Assembly: GCA_041751955.1 (NCBI GenBank)
Contig: JBGSIB010000057.1
Location: 12,281-76,280, forward strand
Length of the DNA stretch: 64,000 nucleotides
Reading direction: 5' to 3'
Origin: UBA2040 sp041751955
Lineage (GTDB): Bacteria; Bacteroidota; Bacteroidia; Flavobacteriales_D; Crocinitomicaceae
Under the pieces are notes generated by a model, which worked only from the letters and a program-made list of their open reading frames with translations, was not told where the DNA came from and did not search any database. The position numbers and the translations under genes are program-made. Every line of letters begins with the position of its first letter. Position 1 is the first letter of the stretch. Positions 10,003 to 18,871 of the stretch are shown here, piece by piece.

Positions 10003-10348
10003 ATGGTATCCTTGTTGCGTAAAAAAACTTTTTTCATTTTCGCCTTATTTTCATTTAACTTAATTTTTTGCTCAAAGCTTGAGCATTGCCAATCAAAAAG
10101 CAGTGGCCACTTTGAATGAAAATGACGATTTGTGGGGCGTGGAAATTTCTAAATCAGATGGACACATCATTCAACAAAAAGTAATTGATTCATAGGACGA
10201 CAATCGCTTTCTTTTTGCTAATAAAGCATATTCCCCTTCGATCCTGATAAATAAAACCAAGACCATAAGCGGGAGCCAAAACGATCATCCTACTTCACAA
10301 GCATTTTTCCAAAATCACAATAAATTTCAAATCAAATTCAACATTTAA
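10003..10348 (+). pseudogene. Decayed small secreted protein gene
   Basis: This stretch has no intact gene but reads as a broken one. From the ATG at 10003 a signal peptide runs (LLRKKTFFIFALFSFNLIF). Around 10062-10067, at a run of six T residues, the sensible frame shifts to A-Q-S-L-S-I-A-N-Q-K-A-V-A, placing an A-Q cleavage site exactly where expected. It then reads ATLNENDDLWGVEISKSDG up to an in-frame TAG at about 10193-10195, and continues D-D-N-R-F-L-F-A-N-K-A-Y-S-P-S to a TAA at 10346. Two lesions, one frameshift and one nonsense, in about 115 codons. The original function is unknown. The rest of 9994-10460 holds nothing else I recognise. Confidence 0.6.
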
Positions 10349-10460
10349 TTTAGGTTCATCATCCTATAATCTGCATTGAAAACGAGCTAGTCATAACTTT
10401 TTTTGTAAGTTTATCCAAGCATAAACATCTAAGCTCCGAAAACAAGCGTAAGTAACTTAA

Positions 10461-11804
10461 ATGGAAAAAAAAGTAGTCATCATTGGTAATGGAATTTCAG
10501 GAATAACTGCAGCGCGCGAAATTCGTAAAAAGAGCAATTGCCAGATTACAATTATCAGTGAAGAAAGTACGTATTTCTTTTCTCGCACCGCTCTCATGTA
10601 TGTCTATATGGGACACATGCGATTCAAAGATATTCAACCATATGAAGACCATTTTTGGAAAAAAAACAGACTGGAAATTCTCGAAGATTCCGTTCTTTCC
10701 GTTCATCCTGAAAACAGTACATTACAACTCGAAAAAGGTGGCGAATTGTTTTTTGATGAGCTCATCATTGCCTCCGGCTCCAAATCCAATGTTTTTAACT
10801 GGCCAGGAACCCATTTCGAAGGTGTTCAAGGCATGTATTTCAAACAAGATTTAGAAATTCTGGAAAAGCGCACGCCTATTATCAAAAAAGCGGCCATTGT
10901 TGGAGGCGGTTTAATCGGAATAGAATTAGCAGAAATGCTTTTGACAAGAGGAATTGAAGTCTATTTCCTGGTACGTGAAAAACGTTTTTGGAACGGTATT
11001 TTACCGGATGCAGATGCAGATTTTGTTGGCGAACACCTAAAAAAACATCACGGATTACATATGTTGTACGAACAAGAATTGGATGAAATTCTTGGTGACG
11101 AGGTGAATGGCGTGAAAGGAATTAAATTGAAATCTGGCGAAAAACTAGATGTTCAATTCGTTGGTTTGACAGTTGGCGTTAGCCCAAATATTGAATTCTT
11201 GAAATCCTCTTCGATTGAAACAGATAGAGGTGTGATGGTAAATGAATATTTGCAAACCAATCACCCAAATATTTATGCTATTGGCGATTGCGCTCAGTTT
11301 CGCGAAGCAATAGGAAAACGCAGGCCAATTGAACAAGTTTGGTACACAGGTAGAATGATGGGCGAAACCATTGCCAATTCGATTGTTGGAAAACCAACAC
11401 CATATACACCAGGACACTGGTTCAATTCAGCAAAATTCTTTGATTTAGAATATCAAACCTATGGCTGGGTTTTTGCTCGACGCGAAGAAAATGAAGACGA
11501 ATTGATTTGGCAAGATGCAAGAAAAGAGCGCATGCTTCATTTTGTGTTTTCAAAAGAAACCCACGAATTTATGGGCATCAATACTTTTGGAATACGTCTT
11601 CGTCATGAAATATTTGACAATTGGCTCAATGAAAAAAGAGACATGAAATTTATCCTTCAAAATCTGAGAGGAGCTAATTTTGACCCAGAATTTTTCAGAC
11701 CTTTCGAAGCCGAGATAATAAAAACCTACAATTCAAAATTCAATCAAAATGTTGCCTTGTCCAAAAAAGTTTGGTGGCAAAAACTCTTGACCCATGCAGA
11801 ATAA
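10461..11804 (+). CDS. FAD/NAD(P)-dependent pyridine nucleotide-disulfide-type oxidoreductase
   Basis: A 447-residue flavoprotein of the Pyr_redox_2 class. The N terminus VVIIGNGISGITAAREI is the FAD dinucleotide-binding fold. IVGGGLIGIELAEML near residues 146-160 is the NAD(P)-binding Rossmann motif. IYAIGDCAQF near residue 272 is the C-terminal FAD-contact motif. No redox-active C-x4-C is visible, so it resembles NADH:rubredoxin/ferredoxin reductases or NirB-type N domains rather than disulfide reductases. Its last 11 bases overlap the next gene, a membrane-bound 4Fe-4S protein, so the two are translationally coupled and probably form an electron-transfer pair (NAD(P)H to FAD to Fe-S). Electron acceptor unknown. 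Confidence 0.85.
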   Translation: MEKKVVIIGNGISGITAAREIRKKSNCQITIISEESTYFFSRTALMYVYMGHMRFKDIQPYEDHFWKKNRLEILEDSVLSVHPENSTLQLEKGGELFFDELIIASGSKSNVFNWPGTHFEGVQGMYFKQDLEILEKRTPIIKKAAIVGGGLIGIELAEMLLTRGIEVYFLVREKRFWNGILPDADADFVGEHLKKHHGLHMLYEQELDEILGDEVNGVKGIKLKSGEKLDVQFVGLTVGVSPNIEFLKSSSIETDRGVMVNEYLQTNHPNIYAIGDCAQFREAIGKRRPIEQVWYTGRMMGETIANSIVGKPTPYTPGHWFNSAKFFDLEYQTYGWVFARREENEDELIWQDARKERMLHFVFSKETHEFMGINTFGIRLRHEIFDNWLNEKRDMKFILQNLRGANFDPEFFRPFEAEIIKTYNSKFNQNVALSKKVWWQKLLTHAE

Positions 11805-13587
11805 AGAAAAATTAGTTAACCTTTCTATTGCTGGCGAAAAAAGTCAGATGCTGAGTCTTTTTCAAAAAATTGGTTCTGCTGTTTTTGTTTTGGGATTACT
11901 GGTCCTGTATTTTGCCTACAAAGAAGATGGGCCTCAAAAAATTCTTTTAGCAAGTGTCTCTTACAGTGCGCAGTTGATTGGGGCATTCCTATTTACCTAC
12001 AACGGCGGAAAATTTAGCTTTTTATCTGGAGGCCGAAAATATTTCTCTACTTGGAAAATCATCTCCTACCTTTTGGCTGGACTTGGTTTTTCAGTTATGA
12101 TGTCGGCCTATTTTGGATGGTTACCAGAAGGAAAAAGCGGGTTTTATTTTCTGATGATGATGATTCCTTATACGCTTTCAATTGCAAGCTATACGTATGC
12201 GCAGTACGCAGGTCATGTCAACGGTATCAAAAACAACTACGTTTGGGCGTCAACATTAACGGGAAAAGGTTTATTGGGTTGGATCATGGGAATTTTGCTG
12301 ACCGTTTTTTACATTCAATTGTATTGGGATAAAAACCCATTCCCTCAATTTATTTCTCTCTTCGATTCCCTTTCCATGGCCATCAAAGGCAAAGCTGCCG
12401 ATAGATGGTTTTTATACGGAACATTTTACACCTTCGTCATTCTATTTCTTGGAATAAAATTCATTTACAAATACCGACACAATCGCTATCAACTCATTCG
12501 AACAATAGTCGTCATTTTTTCGCAAGTCGTTCTCGCTTACTTCATTCCTCAAATGATGGAAGCCATGAGTTTAAACGCCACAGAAAACGGTTATTTTGAT
12601 GCCAATATTGTCGCTTCTTGGCCTTTGGATTATGATGCATTTCAGCCGTACACATTAAAAGCTTATGCAAGTGAAGCGTATCAACCCATTGGAATGGCTT
12701 ATTTCTTTTGGGCCATCATGATGTTTTTGATTATCACACCAGTTGTGACTTATTTCGTTGGAAAAAGATGGTACTGCAGCTGGTTTTGCGGATGCGGTGG
12801 TTTAGCTGAAACGGCTGGCGATTCTTTCCGACATTTGTCGAATAAAACCGTAAAAGCATGGAAAATAGAGCGTTGGGTAATTCATTCTGTTATGGTTTTC
12901 GTACTTCTAATGACTTTAGCCGCCATCATTCCTTTCCTCACGGGAAAAGAATTTGGAATCGGATTTTTTACATTGTCTCCAACTTTGTTTTATGTTTTCG
13001 CTTCCATCGTTATGCTGGCAGCCATGACTTTTATTTATTTGTTTTCAAAAAGATCAGGTCATAAAAACAAATACTTGCTCATCGGTTTGATTACCTTATT
13101 GATGATTTTTCTTTTCTTCAATTTCTCCTACTTTGCCGGTTCCAAAAACACCTTCGTCATTGAAAGTGGAACCTTGAAAAAAGTTTATGCTTTCTTTATT
13201 GGTGGCGCATTTTCTGGCGTAATTGGTGTTGGATTTTATCCTATACTAGGAAACAGAATTTGGTGTCGATTTGGTTGTCCAATGGCAGGGTATATGGGCA
13301 TCATTCAACGATTTAAATCCCGATTTAGAATCACAACCAACGGTGGACAATGCATTTCTTGCGGAAATTGTTCGACCTATTGTGAACAAGGAATTGATGT
13401 TAGAGCTTATGCTCAAAAAGGACAAAACATCGTTCGGGCAAGTTGTGTTGGTTGTGGAATTTGCTCGGCTGTTTGTCCACGAGGTGTATTGAAATTAGAA
13501 AATGGTCCAGAAGAAGGACGAATCACAGACAACCCAATTTTGATTGGTAAAGAAGGTATTCGCCTTTCAGAATTTGATGCCAAATAA
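11794..13587 (+). CDS. Membrane polyferredoxin (NapH/NosR/CcoG-like 4Fe-4S protein)
   Basis: A 597-residue integral membrane iron-sulfur protein with about ten predicted hydrophobic segments. Membrane-adjacent cysteine motifs W-Y-C-S-W-F-C-G-C-G-G (near residue 326) and I-W-C-R-F-G-C-P (near residue 490) recall the C-x3-C-P motifs of NapH/NosR/CcoG-type proteins. Two classical ferredoxin clusters follow: CISCGNCSTYCEQG near residue 519 and CVGCGICSAVCPRG near residue 551. It would pass electrons between a soluble donor, plausibly the overlapping upstream flavoprotein, and a membrane or periplasmic acceptor. No NosR FMN-binding domain is seen. Exact pathway unknown. Confidence 0.85.
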   Translation: MQNKEKLVNLSIAGEKSQMLSLFQKIGSAVFVLGLLVLYFAYKEDGPQKILLASVSYSAQLIGAFLFTYNGGKFSFLSGGRKYFSTWKIISYLLAGLGFSVMMSAYFGWLPEGKSGFYFLMMMIPYTLSIASYTYAQYAGHVNGIKNNYVWASTLTGKGLLGWIMGILLTVFYIQLYWDKNPFPQFISLFDSLSMAIKGKAADRWFLYGTFYTFVILFLGIKFIYKYRHNRYQLIRTIVVIFSQVVLAYFIPQMMEAMSLNATENGYFDANIVASWPLDYDAFQPYTLKAYASEAYQPIGMAYFFWAIMMFLIITPVVTYFVGKRWYCSWFCGCGGLAETAGDSFRHLSNKTVKAWKIERWVIHSVMVFVLLMTLAAIIPFLTGKEFGIGFFTLSPTLFYVFASIVMLAAMTFIYLFSKRSGHKNKYLLIGLITLLMIFLFFNFSYFAGSKNTFVIESGTLKKVYAFFIGGAFSGVIGVGFYPILGNRIWCRFGCPMAGYMGIIQRFKSRFRITTNGGQCISCGNCSTYCEQGIDVRAYAQKGQNIVRASCVGCGICSAVCPRGVLKLENGPEEGRITDNPILIGKEGIRLSEFDAK

Positions 13588-13602
13588 TCGTTTTAAAACA
13601 CA

Positions 13603-14292
13603 ATGACGCAACCGATAATAACCGTTATCATTCCAGCTTTTAACGAAGAAAAATCAATAGGAAAAGTAATCGATGCTATTTCCAAGGAAGTGGTAAACCA
13701 TGTAATTGTTGTAAGCAATACATCAACTGACAATACAGTGGAAGTTGCTAAACAAGCTGGTGCCATTGTCCTGGAAGAAAGCAGAAAGGGATATGGATGG
13801 GCTTGTTTGCTTGGAATAGAGAAAGCGAACGAATTAAAAACGGACATCGTCGTTTTCTTGGATGGCGATTTTTCCGATTTTCCAGAAGAAATTCCAAATG
13901 TCATTGCGCCTATTCTCAAGCAAGATGTGGATCTTGTCATCGGTTCTCGGGTATTGGGGCAGCGTGAAAAAGGTTCCTTAACACCTCAACAAATTTTCGG
14001 CAATTGGTTGGCCACGAGATTAATTCAGCTTTTTTACCGAGCGAAATTTACCGACCTGGGACCATTTCGCGCGATGAAGATGGACTCCCTCAATCAACTT
14101 GAAATGTCGGATAAAACCTACGGTTGGACGATTGAAATGCAAATCAAAGCGGTAAAAAAGAAAATGAAGTTTGTTGAAGTTCCTGTTAACTATAAGAAGC
14201 GAATTGGTGTTTCAAAGGTTTCTGGAACAGTAAAGGGAACAATTATGGCAGGAATAAAGATTCTATCAGCCGTTTTTAAATATCTATTTTAG
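13603..14292 (+). CDS. Family 2 glycosyltransferase (dolichol-phosphate mannosyltransferase-like)
   Basis: A 229-residue single-domain GT-A enzyme. The N-terminal fold ITVIIPAFNEEKSIGKVI, the nucleotide-binding region N-T-S-T-D-N-T and the metal-binding D-G-D-F near residue 87 are typical of GT2 polyprenyl-phosphate sugar transferases (DPM1/GtrB type). It lacks the C-terminal membrane helices seen in GtrB. The gene starts 15 bases after the polyferredoxin stop and is followed by two further glycosyltransferase genes. A plausible role is supplying polyprenyl-phosphate-linked sugar to the GT-C-like membrane protein at 16219; this is inference from proximity. Confidence 0.85.
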   Translation: MTQPIITVIIPAFNEEKSIGKVIDAISKEVVNHVIVVSNTSTDNTVEVAKQAGAIVLEESRKGYGWACLLGIEKANELKTDIVVFLDGDFSDFPEEIPNVIAPILKQDVDLVIGSRVLGQREKGSLTPQQIFGNWLATRLIQLFYRAKFTDLGPFRAMKMDSLNQLEMSDKTYGWTIEMQIKAVKKKMKFVEVPVNYKKRIGVSKVSGTVKGTIMAGIKILSAVFKYLF

Positions 14293-14293
14293 T

Positions 14294-14301
14294 TACATTT
14301 G
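14294..14301 (+). promoter_or_regulatory. -7 promoter box (TACATTTG)
   Basis: Perfect TAnnTTTG match just after the preceding stop. It favours the ATG at 14339 (leader about 35 bases) over the ATG at 14312 for the downstream gene. Confidence 0.5.
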
Positions 14302-14338
14302 TTTTCGAAAATTGAAATGTAATGAATTGTCACATATT

Positions 14339-16216
14339 ATGGTAAAGTACTCTTTTGTTCTCTTGATGTTTCTTTTTAGTCTAACGGCTATGTCACAAGT
14401 TGCTAAATCTGTGAATGGAACAGTCATTGACTTGAAAACGAAACGAACTTTGGACGACATTGAAGTCCAATTGAAGAATAAAAGTGATCAATCTGTTTTT
14501 ACCACAAAAACAGATGAAGAGGGTCGTTTTGATTTCAAAAACATTCCTCTAGGAAACTATACCTTCAACGTTACCGATGGAGATTATAATCCTAATCCAT
14601 TTCCAGTAACACTGGACTCAGCCCACCTTGATCATTTCACGTTTGGATCACCGATTACAACTTCGCTTGAAGTTAGTTGGATGTTCAACTGGGGCGACAG
14701 TGGCGATCAAGAACATTATTGGTCACATTTCACGGCAAAAATAATTTTGATCATTTATGCGTTTTGTCTTGTCCTTATTTTCTTTTATAGTGTTTTACAA
14801 GTTTCATTGGCCATCACGTACGCCAGAAACAGAAAGAAAAAAGCAGCCGAAGTTCACCCTTTATTAGACGATGCCAACGCACCTTTCGTTACTGTTCAAT
14901 TGCCCATGTACAATGAATTGTATGTTGCCGAACGTATCATCGAAAAAGCAGCAGAATTTGACTATCCTTGGGACAAAATGCAAATTCAGGTCTTGGACGA
15001 TTCAACTGACGAAACGGTTGATGTAATTGCCAAAAAAGTTGCCGAAATTGCAGCAAGAGGAATTAATATTCAACATGTTCACCGTACGGACCGAACAGGT
15101 TACAAAGCTGGAGCTTTAGATGCAGCAATGGATCAAGTACAAGGTGATTTCATCGCCATTTTTGATGCCGATTTCGTTCCTGAAAAAGATTGGTTACGCA
15201 ACGCAATGGCCTATTTCACCGATGATAATATTGGTGTTGTACAAACGCGCTGGGGACATTTGAACAAAGATTATTCTTTGTTGACTGAACTGCAAGCTTT
15301 TGGTTTGAACGGACACTTTGCCATTGAGCAAGGAGGACGAACAGCGAGTGGACACTTCATCAATTTCAATGGAACTGGTGGAGTTTGGCGCAGAACGTGT
15401 ATCGAAGATGCAGGTGGTTGGGAACACGATACCTTGACAGAAGATTTGGATTTGAGTTACCGTGCCCAATTGAAAGGTTGGAAATTCAAATATTGTGAGC
15501 ACATTATCGCACCAGCCGAATTACCGATTACCATGTCTGCATTGAAAAACCAACAACATCGTTGGATGAAAGGTGGAGCAGAGTGTTTTATCAAAATGTG
15601 GAAAACCATTTTATTGGCCAAAGGTGTGAAAACTTCCGATAAAATTCATGGACTTTCGCATCTTTTCAACTCATCTGTATTTGTTTTCATCTTGACTTTG
15701 AGTTTGTTGTCGCTTCCTGTTTTGCACATCAAAGACAGTTTCGAAGACTTGAATGCTTTCATCGCAATTGGGTCGGTATTCATCTTGTCAACCATATTCT
15801 TGATGTATTACTATTGGATGTCTTTCCGCGATAAAACAGAGAATACCTTGAAGTCTTTTGGTCGCTTTCTGGTTCGATTCTTCCAGTTCTTAATCGTTTC
15901 CATGGGACTTTCGCTGTCCAACACAGTTGCGGTAATCGAAGGTTATTTGGGCATCAAAAGTTCATTTGTACGTACACCAAAATTCAATGTTTTGAAGAAA
16001 GGTGAAAAAATGAAAGCTAACAAATACGATAAGAAAAGTTTGAATATCATTAACATTGGAGAGCTTTTCCTTTTCCTTTTATTCGGTTTTACTGCTGTCA
16101 ACAGAGCGATCTACGGCGATTTAGGAATGGTTCCTTTCCACGCCATGCTTGCCATCGGATACGGCGTTGTATTTTATCATACCGTTAAAGAGCTTCGCCA
16201 ATCCAATCGAGGATAA
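14339..16216 (+). CDS. Processive family 2 glycosyltransferase with N-terminal carboxypeptidase-regulatory domain
   Basis: A 625-residue protein with unusual order. A signal-peptide-like start (MVKYSFVLLMFLFSLTAMSQ) is followed by a CarboxypepD_reg-type beta-sandwich (V-N-G-T-V-I-D-L-K-T ... D-E-E-G-R-F-D-F-K-N-I-P-L-G-N-Y) at about residues 20-95, a membrane helix near 135-160, then a cytoplasmic GT2 catalytic domain. The GT2 motifs of processive beta-glycan synthases are present: L-D-D-S-T-D near 219, D-A-D-F near 275, T-E-D near 366 and Q-Q-H-R-W near 404. About four C-terminal membrane helices follow, so the enzyme resembles cellulose/glucomannan synthase-like CslA proteins. The start at 14339 is preferred over 14312 because it gives a clean signal peptide and suits the promoter. 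The product polysaccharide is unknown. Confidence 0.85.
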   Translation: MVKYSFVLLMFLFSLTAMSQVAKSVNGTVIDLKTKRTLDDIEVQLKNKSDQSVFTTKTDEEGRFDFKNIPLGNYTFNVTDGDYNPNPFPVTLDSAHLDHFTFGSPITTSLEVSWMFNWGDSGDQEHYWSHFTAKIILIIYAFCLVLIFFYSVLQVSLAITYARNRKKKAAEVHPLLDDANAPFVTVQLPMYNELYVAERIIEKAAEFDYPWDKMQIQVLDDSTDETVDVIAKKVAEIAARGINIQHVHRTDRTGYKAGALDAAMDQVQGDFIAIFDADFVPEKDWLRNAMAYFTDDNIGVVQTRWGHLNKDYSLLTELQAFGLNGHFAIEQGGRTASGHFINFNGTGGVWRRTCIEDAGGWEHDTLTEDLDLSYRAQLKGWKFKYCEHIIAPAELPITMSALKNQQHRWMKGGAECFIKMWKTILLAKGVKTSDKIHGLSHLFNSSVFVFILTLSLLSLPVLHIKDSFEDLNAFIAIGSVFILSTIFLMYYYWMSFRDKTENTLKSFGRFLVRFFQFLIVSMGLSLSNTVAVIEGYLGIKSSFVRTPKFNVLKKGEKMKANKYDKKSLNIINIGELFLFLLFGFTAVNRAIYGDLGMVPFHAMLAIGYGVVFYHTVKELRQSNRG

Positions 16217-16218
16217 TT

Positions 16219-17568
16219 TTGAGCACCACAGTCAGAAGAAATAGCATCTTTTTACTGGCTTGGATTGCACTTTCAGTTTGCATTTTCTTTTTGACTCAAT
16301 TGAGTCAATCTCGGGATCTTGTGCTGGTTTCTATTCTCTATTCCTGTGGCTTCTTAAGTTATCTGTGTATTCTTTTTTATGCGCATCATTTTCCCAAAAA
16401 AGTACTGTACGGCGGAACGCTTTTCGTTGCTTTACTGTGTTTTCTGCAGTTTCCCTATTTGTCGAATGATTTTTATCGCTTTTTGTGGGACGGAGAAATG
16501 ATTCAAATAGGTATAAATCCCTATGATTTTACACCAGAACAATTCATCCAAACCCATACCATTCAAAACTGCTACATGCTGGATTTGTATGGTGGAATGG
16601 GAAATTTATCGCGGATGAACTACAGCTGTTACCCAACTGGAAATCAATTTTACTTTTTCCTTTCAACTTTGTTTTCAAACGATCTCGCGACAAATATTTT
16701 GATGATGCGCTTGAGCCTGCTCATCACGTCAATTGTGGGAATAATCTATTTAGAAAAGTTGCTCTTGCTCTTTCAGTTTCAAGTCAAACGAGTTTTCATT
16801 TTTTTATTGAATCCGCTCATAATCATAGAATCTTTCGCAAATGTTCATTTTGAACTGGTCATGGTCTGTTTTCTTATTCTATCCCTCTATTTTCTTTTGA
16901 CCAAAAAGTTACTCCTGTCTGCCCTATTTTTCGCTGTTAGCATTCATATCAAACTGATTCCATTGGTTTTATTGCCTTTTGTGCTTCCTTATCTTTCAAG
17001 AAATAAGTCTCTGAAATTCTATACTTACGTTGGTGTGTTCACCTTTCTACTGTTCATCGTATTTATTCGCCCAGACAACGTAGGAAATTTCTTCATGAGC
17101 CTCAAACTCTATTTCAAACAATTTGAGTTCAATTCCTTTGTGCTTTATCCTTATTTACAGTATGGCATGGAAAAATACGGTTGGAATCTGTATTACTTGT
17201 ACAGCCCACGGTTGGCCAAACTGGCGCTTCTTCTCATAGTTGCCATCGCTTGGAATAGAAAAAAAATAGACGCTAAAGACATGTTGAGAAGAATGTTTCT
17301 AGGCATTATGGCGTATTATTTCCTGACCAGCACTGTGCATCCTTGGTATTGGATTCTTCCTTTGAGTTTAACGATTTTCCATTTTTCTTGGAGCTTGATA
17401 TTCATGAGCCTGTTCGCGATTTTTTCCTACGGAATTTACATGTACGGCAATCACTCCGAATACAGAGATGTGCTCACAGCCATTAATTTGCTCTTACTTG
17501 GACTTTTCTGTTTGGAAACTTTTCGCCCACAGTTGTTTAGAAAAATACAACTACCGATTTTACATTAG
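16219..17568 (+). CDS. Polytopic GT-C-like membrane glycosyltransferase (GT87/mannosyltransferase-like)
   Basis: A 449-residue protein with around ten hydrophobic segments and few soluble loops. The first long loop D-F-Y-R-F-L-W-D-G-E near residue 85, followed by G-I-N-P-Y-D-F, matches the acidic loop of polyprenyl-phosphomannose-dependent GT-C enzymes, which carry a catalytic Asp there. A later H-P-W-Y-W is also typical. The start is a TTG two bases after the previous stop; no upstream in-frame ATG exists and the first internal Met would remove the catalytic loop. It probably completes a three-gene glycan pathway with the two GT2 genes. Its stop overlaps the convergent yidD gene by four bases. 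Confidence 0.7.
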   Translation: MSTTVRRNSIFLLAWIALSVCIFFLTQLSQSRDLVLVSILYSCGFLSYLCILFYAHHFPKKVLYGGTLFVALLCFLQFPYLSNDFYRFLWDGEMIQIGINPYDFTPEQFIQTHTIQNCYMLDLYGGMGNLSRMNYSCYPTGNQFYFFLSTLFSNDLATNILMMRLSLLITSIVGIIYLEKLLLLFQFQVKRVFIFLLNPLIIIESFANVHFELVMVCFLILSLYFLLTKKLLLSALFFAVSIHIKLIPLVLLPFVLPYLSRNKSLKFYTYVGVFTFLLFIVFIRPDNVGNFFMSLKLYFKQFEFNSFVLYPYLQYGMEKYGWNLYYLYSPRLAKLALLLIVAIAWNRKKIDAKDMLRRMFLGIMAYYFLTSTVHPWYWILPLSLTIFHFSWSLIFMSLFAIFSYGIYMYGNHSEYRDVLTAINLLLLGLFCLETFRPQLFRKIQLPILH

Positions 17569-17813
17569 ACTTTCTTTTTCTTCTCAGGCACAGGGTCATA
17601 CCCCATTCCACCCCAGGGATGACATCTTGAAATCCTGCGAATAGCCAAATAAGTTCCTACAAATATTCCGCGTTTTTTTATGGCCTCGGTTGCGTAGTGT
17701 GAACAGGTCGGTTCATACCGGCAGGAGGCTGGCCAAATAGGACTCAAAACATACTGATAAATCTTGATGGCGAAAAGGAACGGAAATTGTATGATCTTCT
17801 TTAAAATGTTCAT
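17565..17813 (-). CDS. yidD: Membrane protein insertion efficiency factor YidD
   Basis: An 82-residue small protein that assists YidC-dependent membrane protein insertion at the inner membrane. The family signature Y-Q-x-x-L-S-P-x-x-x-x-x-C-R-Y-x-P-T-C-S is visible as YQYVLSPIWPASCRYEPTCS near residues 20-39, followed by C-H-P-W-G-G-M-G-Y-D-P-V-P, the usual C-terminal block. It is not next to rnpA/yidC here; in Bacteroidota yidD is often unlinked. Confidence 0.95.
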   Translation of the reverse strand: MNILKKIIQFPFLFAIKIYQYVLSPIWPASCRYEPTCSHYATEAIKKRGIFVGTYLAIRRISRCHPWGGMGYDPVPEKKKKV

Positions 17814-17923
17814 TTTGGACAGAAAAACGCTATCAAAAAGTTAAAAAACGATCATTTCGCGTTAAAAACGTAACGTTTTATCCAAAATTACATATATTTA
17901 AGGACCTGCAATACAATAAACCC

Positions 17924-18871
17924 ATGCGAAAATTAATTTTCTCCTTACTCTTCATTAGTCCTAGTATAGGATATGGACAAGTATCACACGATTATTCCGA
18001 CGAACAAGTTGAAGTGCAAATGAATCACCATTTTGGGGTCATCATGGGTGCGCACAAACTTTATGAGGACCAATGGAGTGAATTAGCTCAACCTGTTTTT
18101 TGGAAACAAGTGATGACCATGTCGCCCGACTCTGTATTGATCAATGTAGCGGAAACCAGACAAATCATGTGTAAAATGTCGATGGGTGATTGGCAATCGC
18201 TAGGAACGAAGGGCAAGGAAACTTTTAAAGATGACCTTCGCGCTGAGTATGGTATTACTGCGGATAAGGAAATTTACGTTACTTCAGGCAAAAGTGATTT
18301 CTATAAATTTGATGTCGTATATCCTGATCTTTCGAAGGGAATTGATGCTTTTGAAAGAGCAGGTGTTGATCCGTGGTATGCACAAGCTATTCTATTGATT
18401 GAAAGTCCAGGGCAATTAAAAATGTCGAGAACGGGCGCTTACGGTGCTTTTCAGTTGATGCCAAGTGTGGCAAGAGCACAAGGCTTGACCGTTAGTAAAT
18501 ATAGAGACGATCGAACGGATTTTGATAAATCTGCATATGGTGCATCTCGTTTGATTTCACGAATTTGTATACCTGAAGCAAAAAAGATTTTGGACGCACA
18601 CAACATCGAATACAAAGAATCAGATGTTTGGTTTCGCTTGTTCGTTTTGCATATTTATCATGCCGGAGCCAGCAATGTCGCAGCCGTAGTTCGAAAAATA
18701 AATCCCAACGAAGGCGGACAAGAGTTGATCAAAGAAATGTGGCAAAATAAAGCGGCTTCTTTTGGGAACAATTCTCAAAATTACTCGCAAATTGCCTTAG
18801 CCTCCCAGCTGATATTGCACGAAATGGTGCAAAGCGAATGTCAGGAAATTTATTTCTGTCGGTTTCCCTAA
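17924..18871 (+). CDS. Lytic transglycosylase-like secreted protein
   Basis: A 315-residue protein with a signal peptide (MRKLIFSLLFISPSIGYGQ). The C-terminal half has an SLT/goose-lysozyme-type core: the catalytic Glu in A-I-L-L-I-E-S near residue 150, then G-A-Y-G-A-F-Q-L-M-P (the family's G-A-x-G-L-M-Q-L-M-P) and Y-H-A-G near 250 (family A-Y-N-A-G). It should cleave peptidoglycan between N-acetylmuramic acid and N-acetylglucosamine in the periplasm. The N-terminal ~115 residues are not recognised. It stands alone between yidD and a long non-coding stretch. Confidence 0.75.
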   Translation: MRKLIFSLLFISPSIGYGQVSHDYSDEQVEVQMNHHFGVIMGAHKLYEDQWSELAQPVFWKQVMTMSPDSVLINVAETRQIMCKMSMGDWQSLGTKGKETFKDDLRAEYGITADKEIYVTSGKSDFYKFDVVYPDLSKGIDAFERAGVDPWYAQAILLIESPGQLKMSRTGAYGAFQLMPSVARAQGLTVSKYRDDRTDFDKSAYGASRLISRICIPEAKKILDAHNIEYKESDVWFRLFVLHIYHAGASNVAAVVRKINPNEGGQELIKEMWQNKAASFGNNSQNYSQIALASQLILHEMVQSECQEIYFCRFP

